NCBI GenBank assembly: GCA_030045175.1
Contig: JASIBM010000151.1
Location: 1 to 24,659, forward strand
Direction of reading: 5' to 3'
Source: Streptosporangiaceae bacterium
GTDB taxonomy: Bacteria > Actinomycetota > Actinomycetes > Streptosporangiales > Streptosporangiaceae
DNA length: 24,659 bases
Shown piece by piece: positions 13,900 to 20,973 of this stretch (within the stretch, counting starts at the first letter, position 1; every line of letters begins with the position of its first letter). A program made the position numbers and the translations under genes. Under the pieces are notes generated by a model that saw nothing but the letters and a program-made list of their open reading frames with translations, did no database searches and was not told where the DNA came from.

Positions 13900-14525
13900 C
13901 GGGGCTTGGTTCCGACGTCAAGTTTTTCTGGGAGGCGTTCGTAACGCTGCTCGTGATCACCGACCCGCCTGGCGTGGTGCCCGTGTTCCTGGCCATCACG
14001 GCGGACCGGCCGAAGGCCGAGAGGCACCGGATGGCTTGGCAGGCCGCGGTGGTCGCGCTCGGGGTGATCGTCGCGTTCGCGCTGTTCGGTCGCTCGATCT
14101 TGACCTACCTCGGCGTGGAACTGCCCTCGCTTCAGGCGGCTGGTGGCCTGCTGCTTCTGCTCGTGGCGCTCGAACTGCTGACCGGCCGGGCAGCGGACCC
14201 GGCCGAGCTAGAGCGGGCCAAGGCCAACGTGGCGTTCGTGCCGCTCGGCACTCCGCTGCTCGCCGGGCCTGGCGCGATCGTGGCGACGATGCTGTTCGTG
14301 CAGCGCATCTCCTCGGTCGGGGCGGCGGCGGCGTTCGCCGGCGCGATCTGCGCCGTGGTCGTCTTGCTCTGGCTGGCGATGCGCTTTTCCGGAATCATCC
14401 TGCGGGTGCTGCGCGGCAGCGGCATCGAGCTGCTGACCAGGATTGCCGGGCTGCTGCTCGCGGCGATCGCCGTCCAGTTGATCGTCGGGGCCGTGCGGGC
14501 GCTGATCAAGATCGGGCTCGGCTAG
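13896..14525 (+). CDS. MarC-family integral membrane protein
   Basis: 209 residues with about six membrane helices. Family landmarks are FVTLLVITDPPGVVPVFLAI near the N-terminus, LQAAGGLLLLLVALELLTG in the middle, and the second-repeat motif VPLGTPLLAGPGAIVATMLF. The fold is an inverted repeat of three helices. MarC proteins were once linked to antibiotic resistance, but that link was withdrawn and the function is unknown. ATG 13896 overlaps the PHP stop by 4 bases. The Asn-Pro of many members is Asp-Pro here (TDPPG). Confidence 0.9.
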   Translation: MTGLGSDVKFFWEAFVTLLVITDPPGVVPVFLAITADRPKAERHRMAWQAAVVALGVIVAFALFGRSILTYLGVELPSLQAAGGLLLLLVALELLTGRAADPAELERAKANVAFVPLGTPLLAGPGAIVATMLFVQRISSVGAAAAFAGAICAVVVLLWLAMRFSGIILRVLRGSGIELLTRIAGLLLAAIAVQLIVGAVRALIKIGLG

Positions 14526-14614
14526 GGCGCAGGCGTGGGGCTTATTGGGCACGGGCTGGCCCGGAGTATGCGAGGGTGGGTCGGGCAGCGTTCAAGCAGG
14601 GAGGCGGGAGCTTC

Positions 14615-15244
14615 ATGGAGGCGCGGATCGAGCGGGTCAGCGGAGCCGTGAACACCTGGATCATCGGCGACGATGAAGGCGTCATCGTCATTGATCCTGG
14701 TGAGTCCGCCGACGCCGTGTTCGAGGTGGTCGGTGACCGCGAGATCGACTTCGTGATCTGCACCCACGGTCACAAACGGCACGTCGCCGCCGCGTTCGAG
14801 GTCGCCAGTCGAGATGGCGCTCAGGTGGCGCTGCATCCGGCGGACCGGCTCACGTGGCGCGAGGCGCACAACAAGACCGAGCCGGACATCGCGCTTGAGG
14901 ACGAAGGGCGGTTCGAGATAGCCGACGTCACCATCGAGGTCATGCACGCGCGCGGGCATAGCTCGGGGTCGGTGTGCTTGTTCTGCGAGGAGCTTGGCGT
15001 GCTGTTCAGCGGCGACGTGCTGTCCGAGCGCGGCCCGGTGCCGCATGAGGGTTACTTCACGGACTTTCCCCGGCAGCTCGACGCGATCGGCACGAATGTG
15101 CTGACGCTGGACCCTGACATCCGAATCCTGCCTGGACATGGCGATGAGTTCACCGTCGCGACGGCCGAAAGGCGGTTCGACTCATGGGTGTCGGCCGGCC
15201 CGGACGGACTGCTCGACGGGGACGACGCCGACAAGGCCGAGTGA
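14615..15244 (+). CDS. Metallo-beta-lactamase-fold hydrolase with altered metal motif
   Basis: 209 residues of the glyoxalase II-like branch. Visible ligands are H51, H53 and H56 (THGHKRH), H115 (ARGHSSGSV), D134 (LFSGDVL) and H175 (ILPGHGDEF). The canonical HxHxDH has Asp at position 55, but here it is Arg (codons CAC GGT CAC AAA CGG CAC), so one ligand of the second metal is missing while all the others are kept. The protein may bind one metal or have changed activity. ATG 14615 has GGAGG at 14600-14604 and GGGAG at 14606-14610. The substrate is unknown. The open frame extends upstream to 14036 under marC and is not coding. Confidence 0.88.
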   Translation: MEARIERVSGAVNTWIIGDDEGVIVIDPGESADAVFEVVGDREIDFVICTHGHKRHVAAAFEVASRDGAQVALHPADRLTWREAHNKTEPDIALEDEGRFEIADVTIEVMHARGHSSGSVCLFCEELGVLFSGDVLSERGPVPHEGYFTDFPRQLDAIGTNVLTLDPDIRILPGHGDEFTVATAERRFDSWVSAGPDGLLDGDDADKAE

Positions 15245-15271
15245 ACGCGCCCGCGAGAGAACGCGCCACAC

Positions 15272-15449
15272 CCGCCGACATCATTAGCCACGCCGCACCC
15301 GCCGACAACATTAGCCACACGGCACCCGCCGACAACGTCAGCCACAGCACCCGCCGACATCATTAGCCACGCCGCGTCCGCCGACAACGTTAGCCACGGC
15401 ATCCGCCGACATCATTAGCCACGCCGCGTCCGCCGACAACATTAGCCAC
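15272..15449. repeat. Seven-copy 25/27-bp intergenic tandem repeat
   Basis: Units start at 15272, 15299, 15326, 15351, 15378, 15403 and 15430, with lengths 27, 27, 25, 27, 25 and 27, the last cut short. The core is CCGCCGACAWCRTYAGCCAC followed by 5-7 variable bases. On the other strand each begins GTGGCTAAYG. The variable part is too short for CRISPR spacers. The array begins 27 bases after the stop of the gene before it. It may be a variable-number repeat, a protein-binding array or an RNA 3' structure; nothing in the sequence decides this. Confidence 0.92.
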
Positions 15450-15636
15450 ACAGGAAACTCAGGTTTCTTGCGTCACCAACCTTGATCATTTTCACCTGAT
15501 GAATGACGGATTGGTCCGGTCAGTCCGGGTGAGTGGCCCATTCATCGCGGTGCGACAGTGGGGACGTATGCCGCGATTAGGGTGATAGCGGCAAAGAGGC
15601 GCGGACGCGGGTGGCGTTGCGCTAGGGCACCATGTA
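15450..15636. other. Intergenic region with relatively AT-rich segment
   Basis: No gene seen. A short dyad GAAAC-TCAG-GTTTC and an AT-richer segment at about 15465-15515 (including TTGATCATTTTCACCTGATG) follow the repeat array. This is the likely promoter region of the nuclease gene, but no good -35/-10 pair near 15637 can be named. TAGGGC, 8 bases before GTG 15637, could serve as the -10 of a leaderless mRNA. Confidence 0.35.
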
Positions 15637-16659
15637 GTGGTGGGCCAACTTAGCTTCGAGGGCATGCCGCGCCGGCTCTACCCCTGCACGCCGAGCCGGC
15701 TGCGCACGTGGCTGGACTGCCCGCGGCGGTACCGGATGACCTACCTGGACCGTCCGCCGCTGTCCAAGGGCCCGCCGTGGGCGCACAACAGCCTCGGTGC
15801 GAGCGTGCACAACGCGCTGGCCAACTGGTGGCGGCTGCCGCGGGCAGAGCGGACAGTCTCGGCAGCGGGCGCGCTGCTCGAGAGCGGGTGGATCGACGAG
15901 GGTTACGCGGACGACGCCCAGTCCACCGCGTGCATGCGCCGGTCCAGGGCGATGGTGCAGGACTACGCGGCGACGCTCGATCCTGGCCGGGAGCCGGTCG
16001 GGGTGGAGCGGACGGTGGCGACCAAGACCGAGTTGATCGCCGTCTCCGGGCGGATCGACCGGCTCGATGATCGCGACGGTGAGCTTGTGGTCGTGGACTA
16101 CAAGACCGGCCGCCACGCCCCGTCGGCCGACGACGCGCGATCCTCGCTGACGCTGGCGTTGTATGCGCTGGCGGCAGCGCGCGTGCTCCGTCGGGAGTGC
16201 CACAAGGTCGAGCTGCATCACCTGCCGACCGGCCAGATCGTCGCCTGGGAACACACCGGTGCCTCGCTGGACCGTCACCTACGCCGCGCTGAAGACGTAG
16301 CCGGCGAGTGCGCGGCGGCCGACGAGCGGTTCGGCGCCCTGCGCGAGCGAGCCGAAGGCGAGAGCGCGCGAGCGAGCCGGGAGGGCGCGGCGCCGTCTGG
16401 GCGTGGGAGCGAGGGGCGAGCGACAAGCCCGGGCGGTGCCCTGAGGGCGCCCGGAGGTGAGCGGGGGGAGGAGGTCGAGCGAGCCGGGGTCGAGCGGGCA
16501 GACCAAGTTTTCCCGCCAACCCCTGGCGCCTGGTGCGGCTGGTGCGACTTCCGCGCGCACTGCCAGGCCGGTCAGCTCGCGGCGGCACAGCGTCGCCCGT
16601 GGGATGGCCTTGATGCGATGGTCAGCGGCGGCACTCCGCCTGATTCCAGAACGCGGTGA
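15637..16659 (+). CDS. RecB/Cas4-like PD-(D/E)XK nuclease with Fe-S cluster motif
   Basis: 340 residues of the PD-(D/E)XK superfamily (PF12705 type). The N-terminal TPSRLRTWLDCPRRY is followed by the nuclease core: ASVHNAL, VSGRIDRLDDRDGELVVVDY with KTGR, and a helix with LALYALAAARVL. Four cysteines for a 4Fe-4S cluster are likely: the one in DCPRRY plus C-x2-C-x5-C (CGWCDFRAHC) at the C-terminus. Between the core and this C-terminal motif (residues about 234-288) is a low-complexity Arg/Glu/Gly/Ala-rich insert coded by the dispersed repeat. The frame is kept, so the protein is probably still made. Start GTG 15637 (or 15640), with no ribosome site. The 3' end overlaps the convergent hydrolase by 38 bp. 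DNA repair or end processing is the family-based guess. Confidence 0.88.
   Translation: MVGQLSFEGMPRRLYPCTPSRLRTWLDCPRRYRMTYLDRPPLSKGPPWAHNSLGASVHNALANWWRLPRAERTVSAAGALLESGWIDEGYADDAQSTACMRRSRAMVQDYAATLDPGREPVGVERTVATKTELIAVSGRIDRLDDRDGELVVVDYKTGRHAPSADDARSSLTLALYALAAARVLRRECHKVELHHLPTGQIVAWEHTGASLDRHLRRAEDVAGECAAADERFGALRERAEGESARASREGAAPSGRGSEGRATSPGGALRAPGGERGEEVERAGVERADQVFPPTPGAWCGWCDFRAHCQAGQLAAAQRRPWDGLDAMVSGGTPPDSRTR
16336..16490 (+). repeat. Dispersed GC-rich repeat, copy A, inside the nuclease gene
   Basis: Shares with 24382-24538 an exact 26-bp opening block (GCCCTGCGCGAGCGAGCC...), a second block of about 23 bases (GGCGAGAGCGCGCGAGCGAG...), then GGCGCGGCGCCG, and a 3' part with a short hairpin followed by CGGAGGTGAGCGGG (CGGAGGCGAGCGGG in copy B). 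Copy B has an extra 12 bp between the first two blocks. Copy A is read through in frame as an Arg/Glu/Ala-rich segment. Edges are approximate. Confidence 0.8.
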
Positions 16660-17698
16660 GCATCGCCGACGTCGTTTCTGGTGCCTCGACGGCGGGAGAA
16701 TGGGCGGCGCCTGGGATGCAGATGCGCTCGGCGCGCAGGCGCTTGGCCATCACGTCCTGGATGTCAGGCGGCCAAGCGTCGTCGTTCTCGCCGTAGCAGA
16801 CGAGTATCGGCCACCGGGCGACGTCGGCTAGGTCGTAGGTGCGGTCCGGGCAGTCGAGCAGATGCCCGGCCATCTCGGTCAGGCCGACCGGGCAGGTCCG
16901 CAGCGTTCGCTCGGCCAGGAAGTCGATGATGTCCTGCGGGGTGCCATCGCCCTGCGCCTGCGGGCGCAGCTTGGTCTCCCAGAGCACGGCGATCATGGCG
17001 CCGAGCACGGCTCGGTCGCGGCCGGCTGGCGCCAGGTAGTCGAGCAGATCGAGCAGTACCTGAGCGCGTTGCCCGCCGATGGCCCCGGGACCAGATCCGA
17101 GCAGCGTCAGCGACAAGAACGCGCCAGGCGCCGCGATCGCGGCCTCGCGCGCGACGATGCCGCCGAAGGAGTGGCCAACCAGGTGCACGCGCCCGGCCGC
17201 GTAGTCGACTCGGTGGGACGATACCGGGGCGGCCCGGCTGGCGCCCGCGTCGGTTCCGTGGACGGTTGTTCCTGGCGGGGTCGGTACGCCCGGCTGGGAG
17301 GTTGTCCCCGGCTGGGAGGTGGTCCCTGGCTGGGAGGTGGTCCCCGGCAGGCTGGCTGCCCCCGACGGAGCAGTTTCTACCGCCAGGGCGGTGGCGACGG
17401 CCACTAGGTCGCCGGCGAGCTGGGCGAGCGCGTAGCCGGCGCCGTCTGGCGCCGGCGCCGTTTCGTACTGCCCTCGCATGTCGATCGCGACCACCGTTCG
17501 CCCGGCAACGGCCAGCGATTCGAGCACGGCGAGGAAGTCTTCCTTGCTGCCGGTATAACCGGGGACGAGCAACGCGGGCTGACGGTCGCTGGCTCCACGA
17601 GATGGCTCGGCCCTCAGCGCGGCGAAGGTGCCGCGCGGCGTCTCGATATCCGTGCGCACGATCAGGCTGGACCTGCGCAGCGATCGGGGTGTGCTCAC
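16622..17698 (-). CDS. Alpha/beta-hydrolase fold protein
   Basis: 358 residues. An oxyanion region LLVPGYTGSKEDF is followed by VVAIDMRGQYET. The nucleophile is S177 in VGHSFGG, the acid is probably in YGENDDAWPP, and the histidine is in PGAAHSPAVEAP. The cytoplasmic substrate is unknown; esterase or lipase-like activity is likely. Residues about 112-160 are an unusual Ser/Thr/Pro/Gly linker containing three GTTSQP repeats, placed between the second strand region and the nucleophile elbow, a place not usually extended. Start GTG 17698. The 3' end overlaps the convergent nuclease gene by 38 bp, so the two mRNAs are antisense there. Confidence 0.88.
   Translation of the reverse strand: MSTPRSLRRSSLIVRTDIETPRGTFAALRAEPSRGASDRQPALLVPGYTGSKEDFLAVLESLAVAGRTVVAIDMRGQYETAPAPDGAGYALAQLAGDLVAVATALAVETAPSGAASLPGTTSQPGTTSQPGTTSQPGVPTPPGTTVHGTDAGASRAAPVSSHRVDYAAGRVHLVGHSFGGIVAREAAIAAPGAFLSLTLLGSGPGAIGGQRAQVLLDLLDYLAPAGRDRAVLGAMIAVLWETKLRPQAQGDGTPQDIIDFLAERTLRTCPVGLTEMAGHLLDCPDRTYDLADVARWPILVCYGENDDAWPPDIQDVMAKRLRAERICIPGAAHSPAVEAPETTSAMLTAFWNQAECRR
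17291..17344 (-). repeat. 18-bp in-frame tandem repeat in the hydrolase linker
   Basis: Three contiguous 18-bp units (17291, 17309, 17327), each with GGCTGGGAGGT on the plus strand, code the GTTSQP repeat on the minus strand. The copies differ by one or two bases. The unit is a multiple of three, so the frame is kept. Confidence 0.9.
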
Positions 17699-17725
17699 GG
17701 GTCGGCAGCCTACCCAGAGTGCAAG

Positions 17726-19483
17726 CTAGGAGCGAGCCTTCCTGCGGCGTCGGCGAGGCCGGTCGGTGCCGAGCTGTTCCGCCGCGTGCGGGTGCTCGTG
17801 TGCGGCCGCGGTGGTGTGGCCGGGCGCCGGGTGCGGGTGCTCGTGTGTGGTCGCGGTGGCGTGGCCAGGCGCGGTGTGGCCTGGTGATGGCGGGCGGGCC
17901 TGGGCTGCCGGATGACCGGGCGACGCCGGGTGAGCAGGGCTTACGGCGGGCACTGGCGCGCCGCCCCTGGTGCGCCGCCTCGCGCGTCGAGCTGGCGCGC
18001 CGTCGCCAGGCTGGCTCGGCCGGTCGCCAGCGTCGCCGTCCTGGCCCGACCTGGTCACGCCCTGGCGACCCTGGCCGCCGCGCGATCGACGGGAGCCAGA
18101 CCGCGCGGATCCGTCATCGGAGGATCCGGGCGAGCGGCGACCCGAGCGAGGCGATCTGATCCTGCCGGTCTCGCCGATGTCCTCGAGCTGCTCGGCCTGC
18201 AGGCCGGCCCGGTCACGCTGCGCGCGTGGCAGTGCCCCAGTCACCCCGGCCGGAATGTCCAGGGCCGAGTACAGGTGCTCCGATGTCGAGTACGTTTCGA
18301 GCGGCTCCGGTTGACCGAGGCCGAGCGCGTCGTTGATCACCTTCCAGCGCGTCAGGTCCTGCCAGTCGACGAACGTCACGCCGACGCCAGCCCGGCCCGC
18401 TCGCCCGGTCCTGCCGATCCGGTGCAGGTAAGCCTTCTCATCCTCGGGGCACTCGTAGTTGACCACGTGGGTCACGTCATCCACATCCAGGCCCCTGGCC
18501 GCGACGTCGGTAGCCACCAGGACATCGATCTTGCCGTTGCGGAACGCGCGTAGCGCCCGCTCGCGCTGGCTCTGGCCGAGGTCGCCGTGCACAGCCGCCG
18601 CCGCGAAGCCGCGTTCTGACAGGGCCGCGGTCACCTGATCACAGGCCCGGCGGGTGCGGCAGAACACGATCGTCAGCCCGCGTCCTTGCGCCTGAAGCAC
18701 CCGCGCGAGCACCTCGATCTTGTCCATGTGATGCGCGCGGAACACGTGCTGATCGGTGGTCGGCACCAGCACAGGGTCGTCGTGTTGCTCGGCCCTGATG
18801 TGCGTCGGCCTGGTCAGGTGGCGCCTGGCCAGCGTGACCACATCGGCGGGCATCGTGGCCGAGAACAACATGGTCTGCCTGCTGGCTGGTGTCTGCCGCA
18901 GGATCGCCTCGACATCGGGAAGGAACCCGAGGTCGAGCATCCGGTCGGCCTCGTCGAGCACCAGCGTCGTGACGCCGGACAGGTCAAGCTGGCCCTGCCT
19001 GGACAGGTCGAGAATCCTGCCTGGCGTGCCCACCACGACGTCGACCGTCGCCAGCGCCTCGATCTGTGGCTCGTACGCGCGGCCGCCGTAGAGCGTGACC
19101 ACGTTGATGTCGCTGTGCGCGGCGGCGGTCCGCAGATCGCCGGCGACCTGGATGGCCAGTTCCCTGGTCGGCACGATCACCAGCGCCCGCGGTGCGGCCG
19201 AGCCGATGCGGGGAGTGCCGAGCATTCGCTGGAGCACCGGGATCCCGAACGCCAGCGTCTTGCCGGTCCCGGTCCTGGCCTGACCGATCACGTCATGGAT
19301 GTCCAGCGCGATGGGCAGCGTTAGTGCCTGAATGGGGAAGGCCGTCGTGATGCCGGCGGCCGCTAGAGCGGCACAGATCGGCTCGGCGACGCCGAATTGG
19401 TCGAATCCCACGCCGTCGGTCGTGTCCAGCCGTAGGTCTGATTGTGGTGCAAGGTCTTGCGTAGTCAGGGCTTCTGCCTCCAT
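17726..19483 (-). CDS. DEAD-box ATP-dependent RNA helicase
   Basis: 585 residues with all helicase motifs: Q-motif region (FDQFGVAEPICAAL...FPIQ), I ARTGTGKT (69-76), Ia PTRELA, Ib TPGR, II DEAD (177-180), III SAT (208-210), IV IVFCRTRRA, V ATDVAARGLD, and VI HRIGRTGR (354-361). After about 430 the protein is disordered and Arg/Gly/Ser-rich, then His-Pro-rich with a 15-residue duplication, and ends in a basic patch (RPRRRRRKARS), probably for RNA binding. It corresponds to RhlE-type helicases, and the block with the ferritin-like, DUF3107 and TetR genes resembles the M. tuberculosis rhlE region. ATG 19483 is chosen; GTG 19501 is 6 codons upstream. Confidence 0.95.
   Translation of the reverse strand: MEAEALTTQDLAPQSDLRLDTTDGVGFDQFGVAEPICAALAAAGITTAFPIQALTLPIALDIHDVIGQARTGTGKTLAFGIPVLQRMLGTPRIGSAAPRALVIVPTRELAIQVAGDLRTAAAHSDINVVTLYGGRAYEPQIEALATVDVVVGTPGRILDLSRQGQLDLSGVTTLVLDEADRMLDLGFLPDVEAILRQTPASRQTMLFSATMPADVVTLARRHLTRPTHIRAEQHDDPVLVPTTDQHVFRAHHMDKIEVLARVLQAQGRGLTIVFCRTRRACDQVTAALSERGFAAAAVHGDLGQSQRERALRAFRNGKIDVLVATDVAARGLDVDDVTHVVNYECPEDEKAYLHRIGRTGRAGRAGVGVTFVDWQDLTRWKVINDALGLGQPEPLETYSTSEHLYSALDIPAGVTGALPRAQRDRAGLQAEQLEDIGETGRIRSPRSGRRSPGSSDDGSARSGSRRSRGGQGRQGVTRSGQDGDAGDRPSQPGDGAPARRARRRTRGGAPVPAVSPAHPASPGHPAAQARPPSPGHTAPGHATATTHEHPHPAPGHTTAAAHEHPHAAEQLGTDRPRRRRRKARS
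17786..17875 (-). repeat. 45-bp in-frame duplication in the helicase tail
   Basis: Two 45-bp units, 17786-17830 and 17831-17875, start GTGCGGGTGCTCGTGTG on the plus strand and code a 15-residue unit around THEHPHPAPGH on the minus strand. A few substitutions separate the copies. The repeat lies in the disordered C-terminal region. Confidence 0.85.
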
Positions 19484-19844
19484 CGGTGGCCAGCGGCCCA
19501 CCGGGCACCAACCGCCCGGTCCTGTTGCCGCTGGGCAATCTGACTCGCCCTTGGATGCCGCGGCCTTCGCTGAGCCCGCACCTGCCTGCCGATGTCACGC
19601 GGCGCGCCGGTCAAACCGGAGCGCCGGCCGCAGCGGCTAGGCGCCGACATGGTCACGGGACAGAGTCCGGCGCGGTCCGCAGGACTAGTCCGGCACGGCG
19701 CCTAAGAGCCAGCGAGCCTGGTGGGCTATGCCCGCCCGACTGCGCCCGCCCGGCTGCTTGGCTAGCGGGCTGTTCGGCTGCCGCCGTGCCTGACTTGTCA
19801 ACGCGGCCAGAAGCTGGCGCATTCCAAGACAGAGCCGGTCTCAA
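19484..19844. other. 361-bp divergent intergenic region
   Basis: No credible gene was found in either strand. The region separates the helicase (minus) from the ferritin-like gene (plus) and must hold both promoters. Small dyads are present, for example GGACTAGTCC near 19682 and TGACTTGTCA near 19793, and a near-repeat of AGTCCGGCGCGG/AGTCCGGCACGG. A long leader for the helicase mRNA is possible, as such genes are often regulated by cold, but no known leader structure can be named. Confidence 0.3.
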
Positions 19845-20519
19845 GTGTACGCTGCCCGTGTGAGCGGGCGTGAACCGGCGCGCGGTGGCGTCGTCGATCT
19901 ACTCGGGCTACTGGCTTACGCCTCTCTCGTGGCGTTCTTCCGCCTCGCGGAGGACGCTTCGCTGGCGATCGCGCTGGCCGATAAGGCCGACCTGGCCGGT
20001 TTGGCGGTCGCGCAGTTCGGCCACTTCCAGATGCTGCGGGAGCGGATCACCCAACTCGGCTCTGACCCGGAGGAGGCGATGCGGCCGTTCGTCGAGCCTG
20101 TCGACGCGTTCCACGCGAGGACCGCTCCGGCTGACTGGCTCGAAAGCCTTGTGAAGGCGTACGTGGGCGACGGCATCGCGGCCGACTTTTACCGTGTGGT
20201 CGCGCAGCTACTCGACGAGCCGACCCGCGCGCTGGTACTTGAGGTACTGGCCGATTCCGGGCACGCCGAGTTCGTGATCAAGCGGGTTCGCGAGGCGATC
20301 GCGGCTGAACCCGCGGTGGGCGGGCGACTGGCACTGTGGGCGCGGCGCTTGCTCGGCGAGGCCCTCAGCCAGGCGCAACGGGTGGCCGCTGAGCGTGAGC
20401 CGCTGGCCAGGCTGCTCGCGGGGGACTCAACGGGGCAACTTGGTGAGATAGGCCGGATGTTCGCGACGCTGACCGACGCGCATTCCCAACGGATGGCTGC
20501 GCTCGGCCTAGCCGAGTAG
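19845..20519 (+). CDS. Ferritin-like fold protein (tRNA hydroxylase MiaE-like superfamily)
   Basis: 224 residues, all helical, with VDLLGLLAYASLVAFFRLAEDA, ADLAGLAVAQFGHFQMLRER, EPVDAFHARTAPADWLESLVKAY, VGDGIAADFYRVVAQLLDE and LADSGHAEFVIKRVREAI. This matches the actinobacterial ferritin-like-fold family found near DUF3107 (Rv3210c-like, from memory). A classical diiron ExxH reads QFGH in the second helix and DSGH later on, so metal binding may be reduced or absent. The catalytic role is unproven. Start GTG 19845 or GTG 19860, neither with a ribosome site. The gene converges on DUF3107 with a 49-bp gap. Confidence 0.8.
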   Translation: MYAARVSGREPARGGVVDLLGLLAYASLVAFFRLAEDASLAIALADKADLAGLAVAQFGHFQMLRERITQLGSDPEEAMRPFVEPVDAFHARTAPADWLESLVKAYVGDGIAADFYRVVAQLLDEPTRALVLEVLADSGHAEFVIKRVREAIAAEPAVGGRLALWARRLLGEALSQAQRVAAEREPLARLLAGDSTGQLGEIGRMFATLTDAHSQRMAALGLAE

Positions 20520-20568
20520 GCGGCCTCGCGCCGCGGGCTCAGCTGCCACGACTGAGGATTGTCCCCGA

Positions 20569-20796
20569 TCATGATTTCGCGGCGAACCCGATCTTGCGCG
20601 GCTCAGCCAGGTCAAGCTCGACGTAGGCGATCTTGTCGGCGGGCACGAGGACCGTGCCCCCCCTCTCGGCGGTGAGCGCGAACACCATTCCGTCCGCTAG
20701 CGCCGCCCTTAGCGCCCGCTCGATTTCCGCAGGCGATGCCTCGGTCTCGACCACGAGCTCGCGCGGGGCCATCTGTATGCCGATCTTGACTTCCAC
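20569..20796 (-). CDS. DUF3107 family small protein
   Basis: 75 residues: MEVKIGIQMAPRELVVETEA, IERALRAALADGMVFAL and VLVPADKIAYVELD. This is the complete DUF3107 family (M. tuberculosis Rv3208A/TB9.4-like), whose function is not established. GTG start with GGAGG 7 bases upstream. It lies downstream of the TetR gene on the same strand, which fits the conserved order, with a 177-bp gap containing a direct repeat and hairpins. Confidence 0.93.
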   Translation of the reverse strand: MEVKIGIQMAPRELVVETEASPAEIERALRAALADGMVFALTAERGGTVLVPADKIAYVELDLAEPRKIGFAAKS

Positions 20797-20809
20797 GGCG
20801 ATCCTCCGG

Positions 20810-20860
20810 TCGGAAGGCTGGCTCGTAGCCTGCGGCTACAGTCCGAAGGCTAGCCCGTAG
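20810..20860. repeat. Imperfect 19-bp direct repeat and hairpin before DUF3107
   Basis: TCGGAAGGCTGGCTCGTAG (20810-20828) and TCCGAAGGCTAGCCCGTAG (20842-20860) differ at four positions and are 32 bases apart. Between them GTAGCC-TGC-GGCTAC (20825-20839) is a perfect 6-bp hairpin. The first copy starts 14 bases upstream of the DUF3107 start. It is a candidate operator, possibly for the neighbouring TetR protein, or a leader structure. Confidence 0.6.
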
Positions 20861-20973
20861 ATCGGGCGCTGGCCGCGCGCAGGCGGCCTGAGCTGCTACG
20901 CCGGCAGCGAAAGCCGCGCGCTAGCGTGATCACGAACTCCAGGCAGCAGCATTTTGCCTACGGGCGTTCAGGA

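Noticed and set aside
14036..14614. Upstream extension of the metallo-beta-lactamase frame
   Set aside because: It is an alternate frame of the MarC gene; ATG 14615 with GGAGG and GGGAG upstream gives a complete domain.
15272..15449. CRISPR array
   Set aside because: Repeats are contiguous with only 5-7 variable bases between cores, too short for spacers, and no cas genes other than a generic PD-(D/E)XK nuclease are near.
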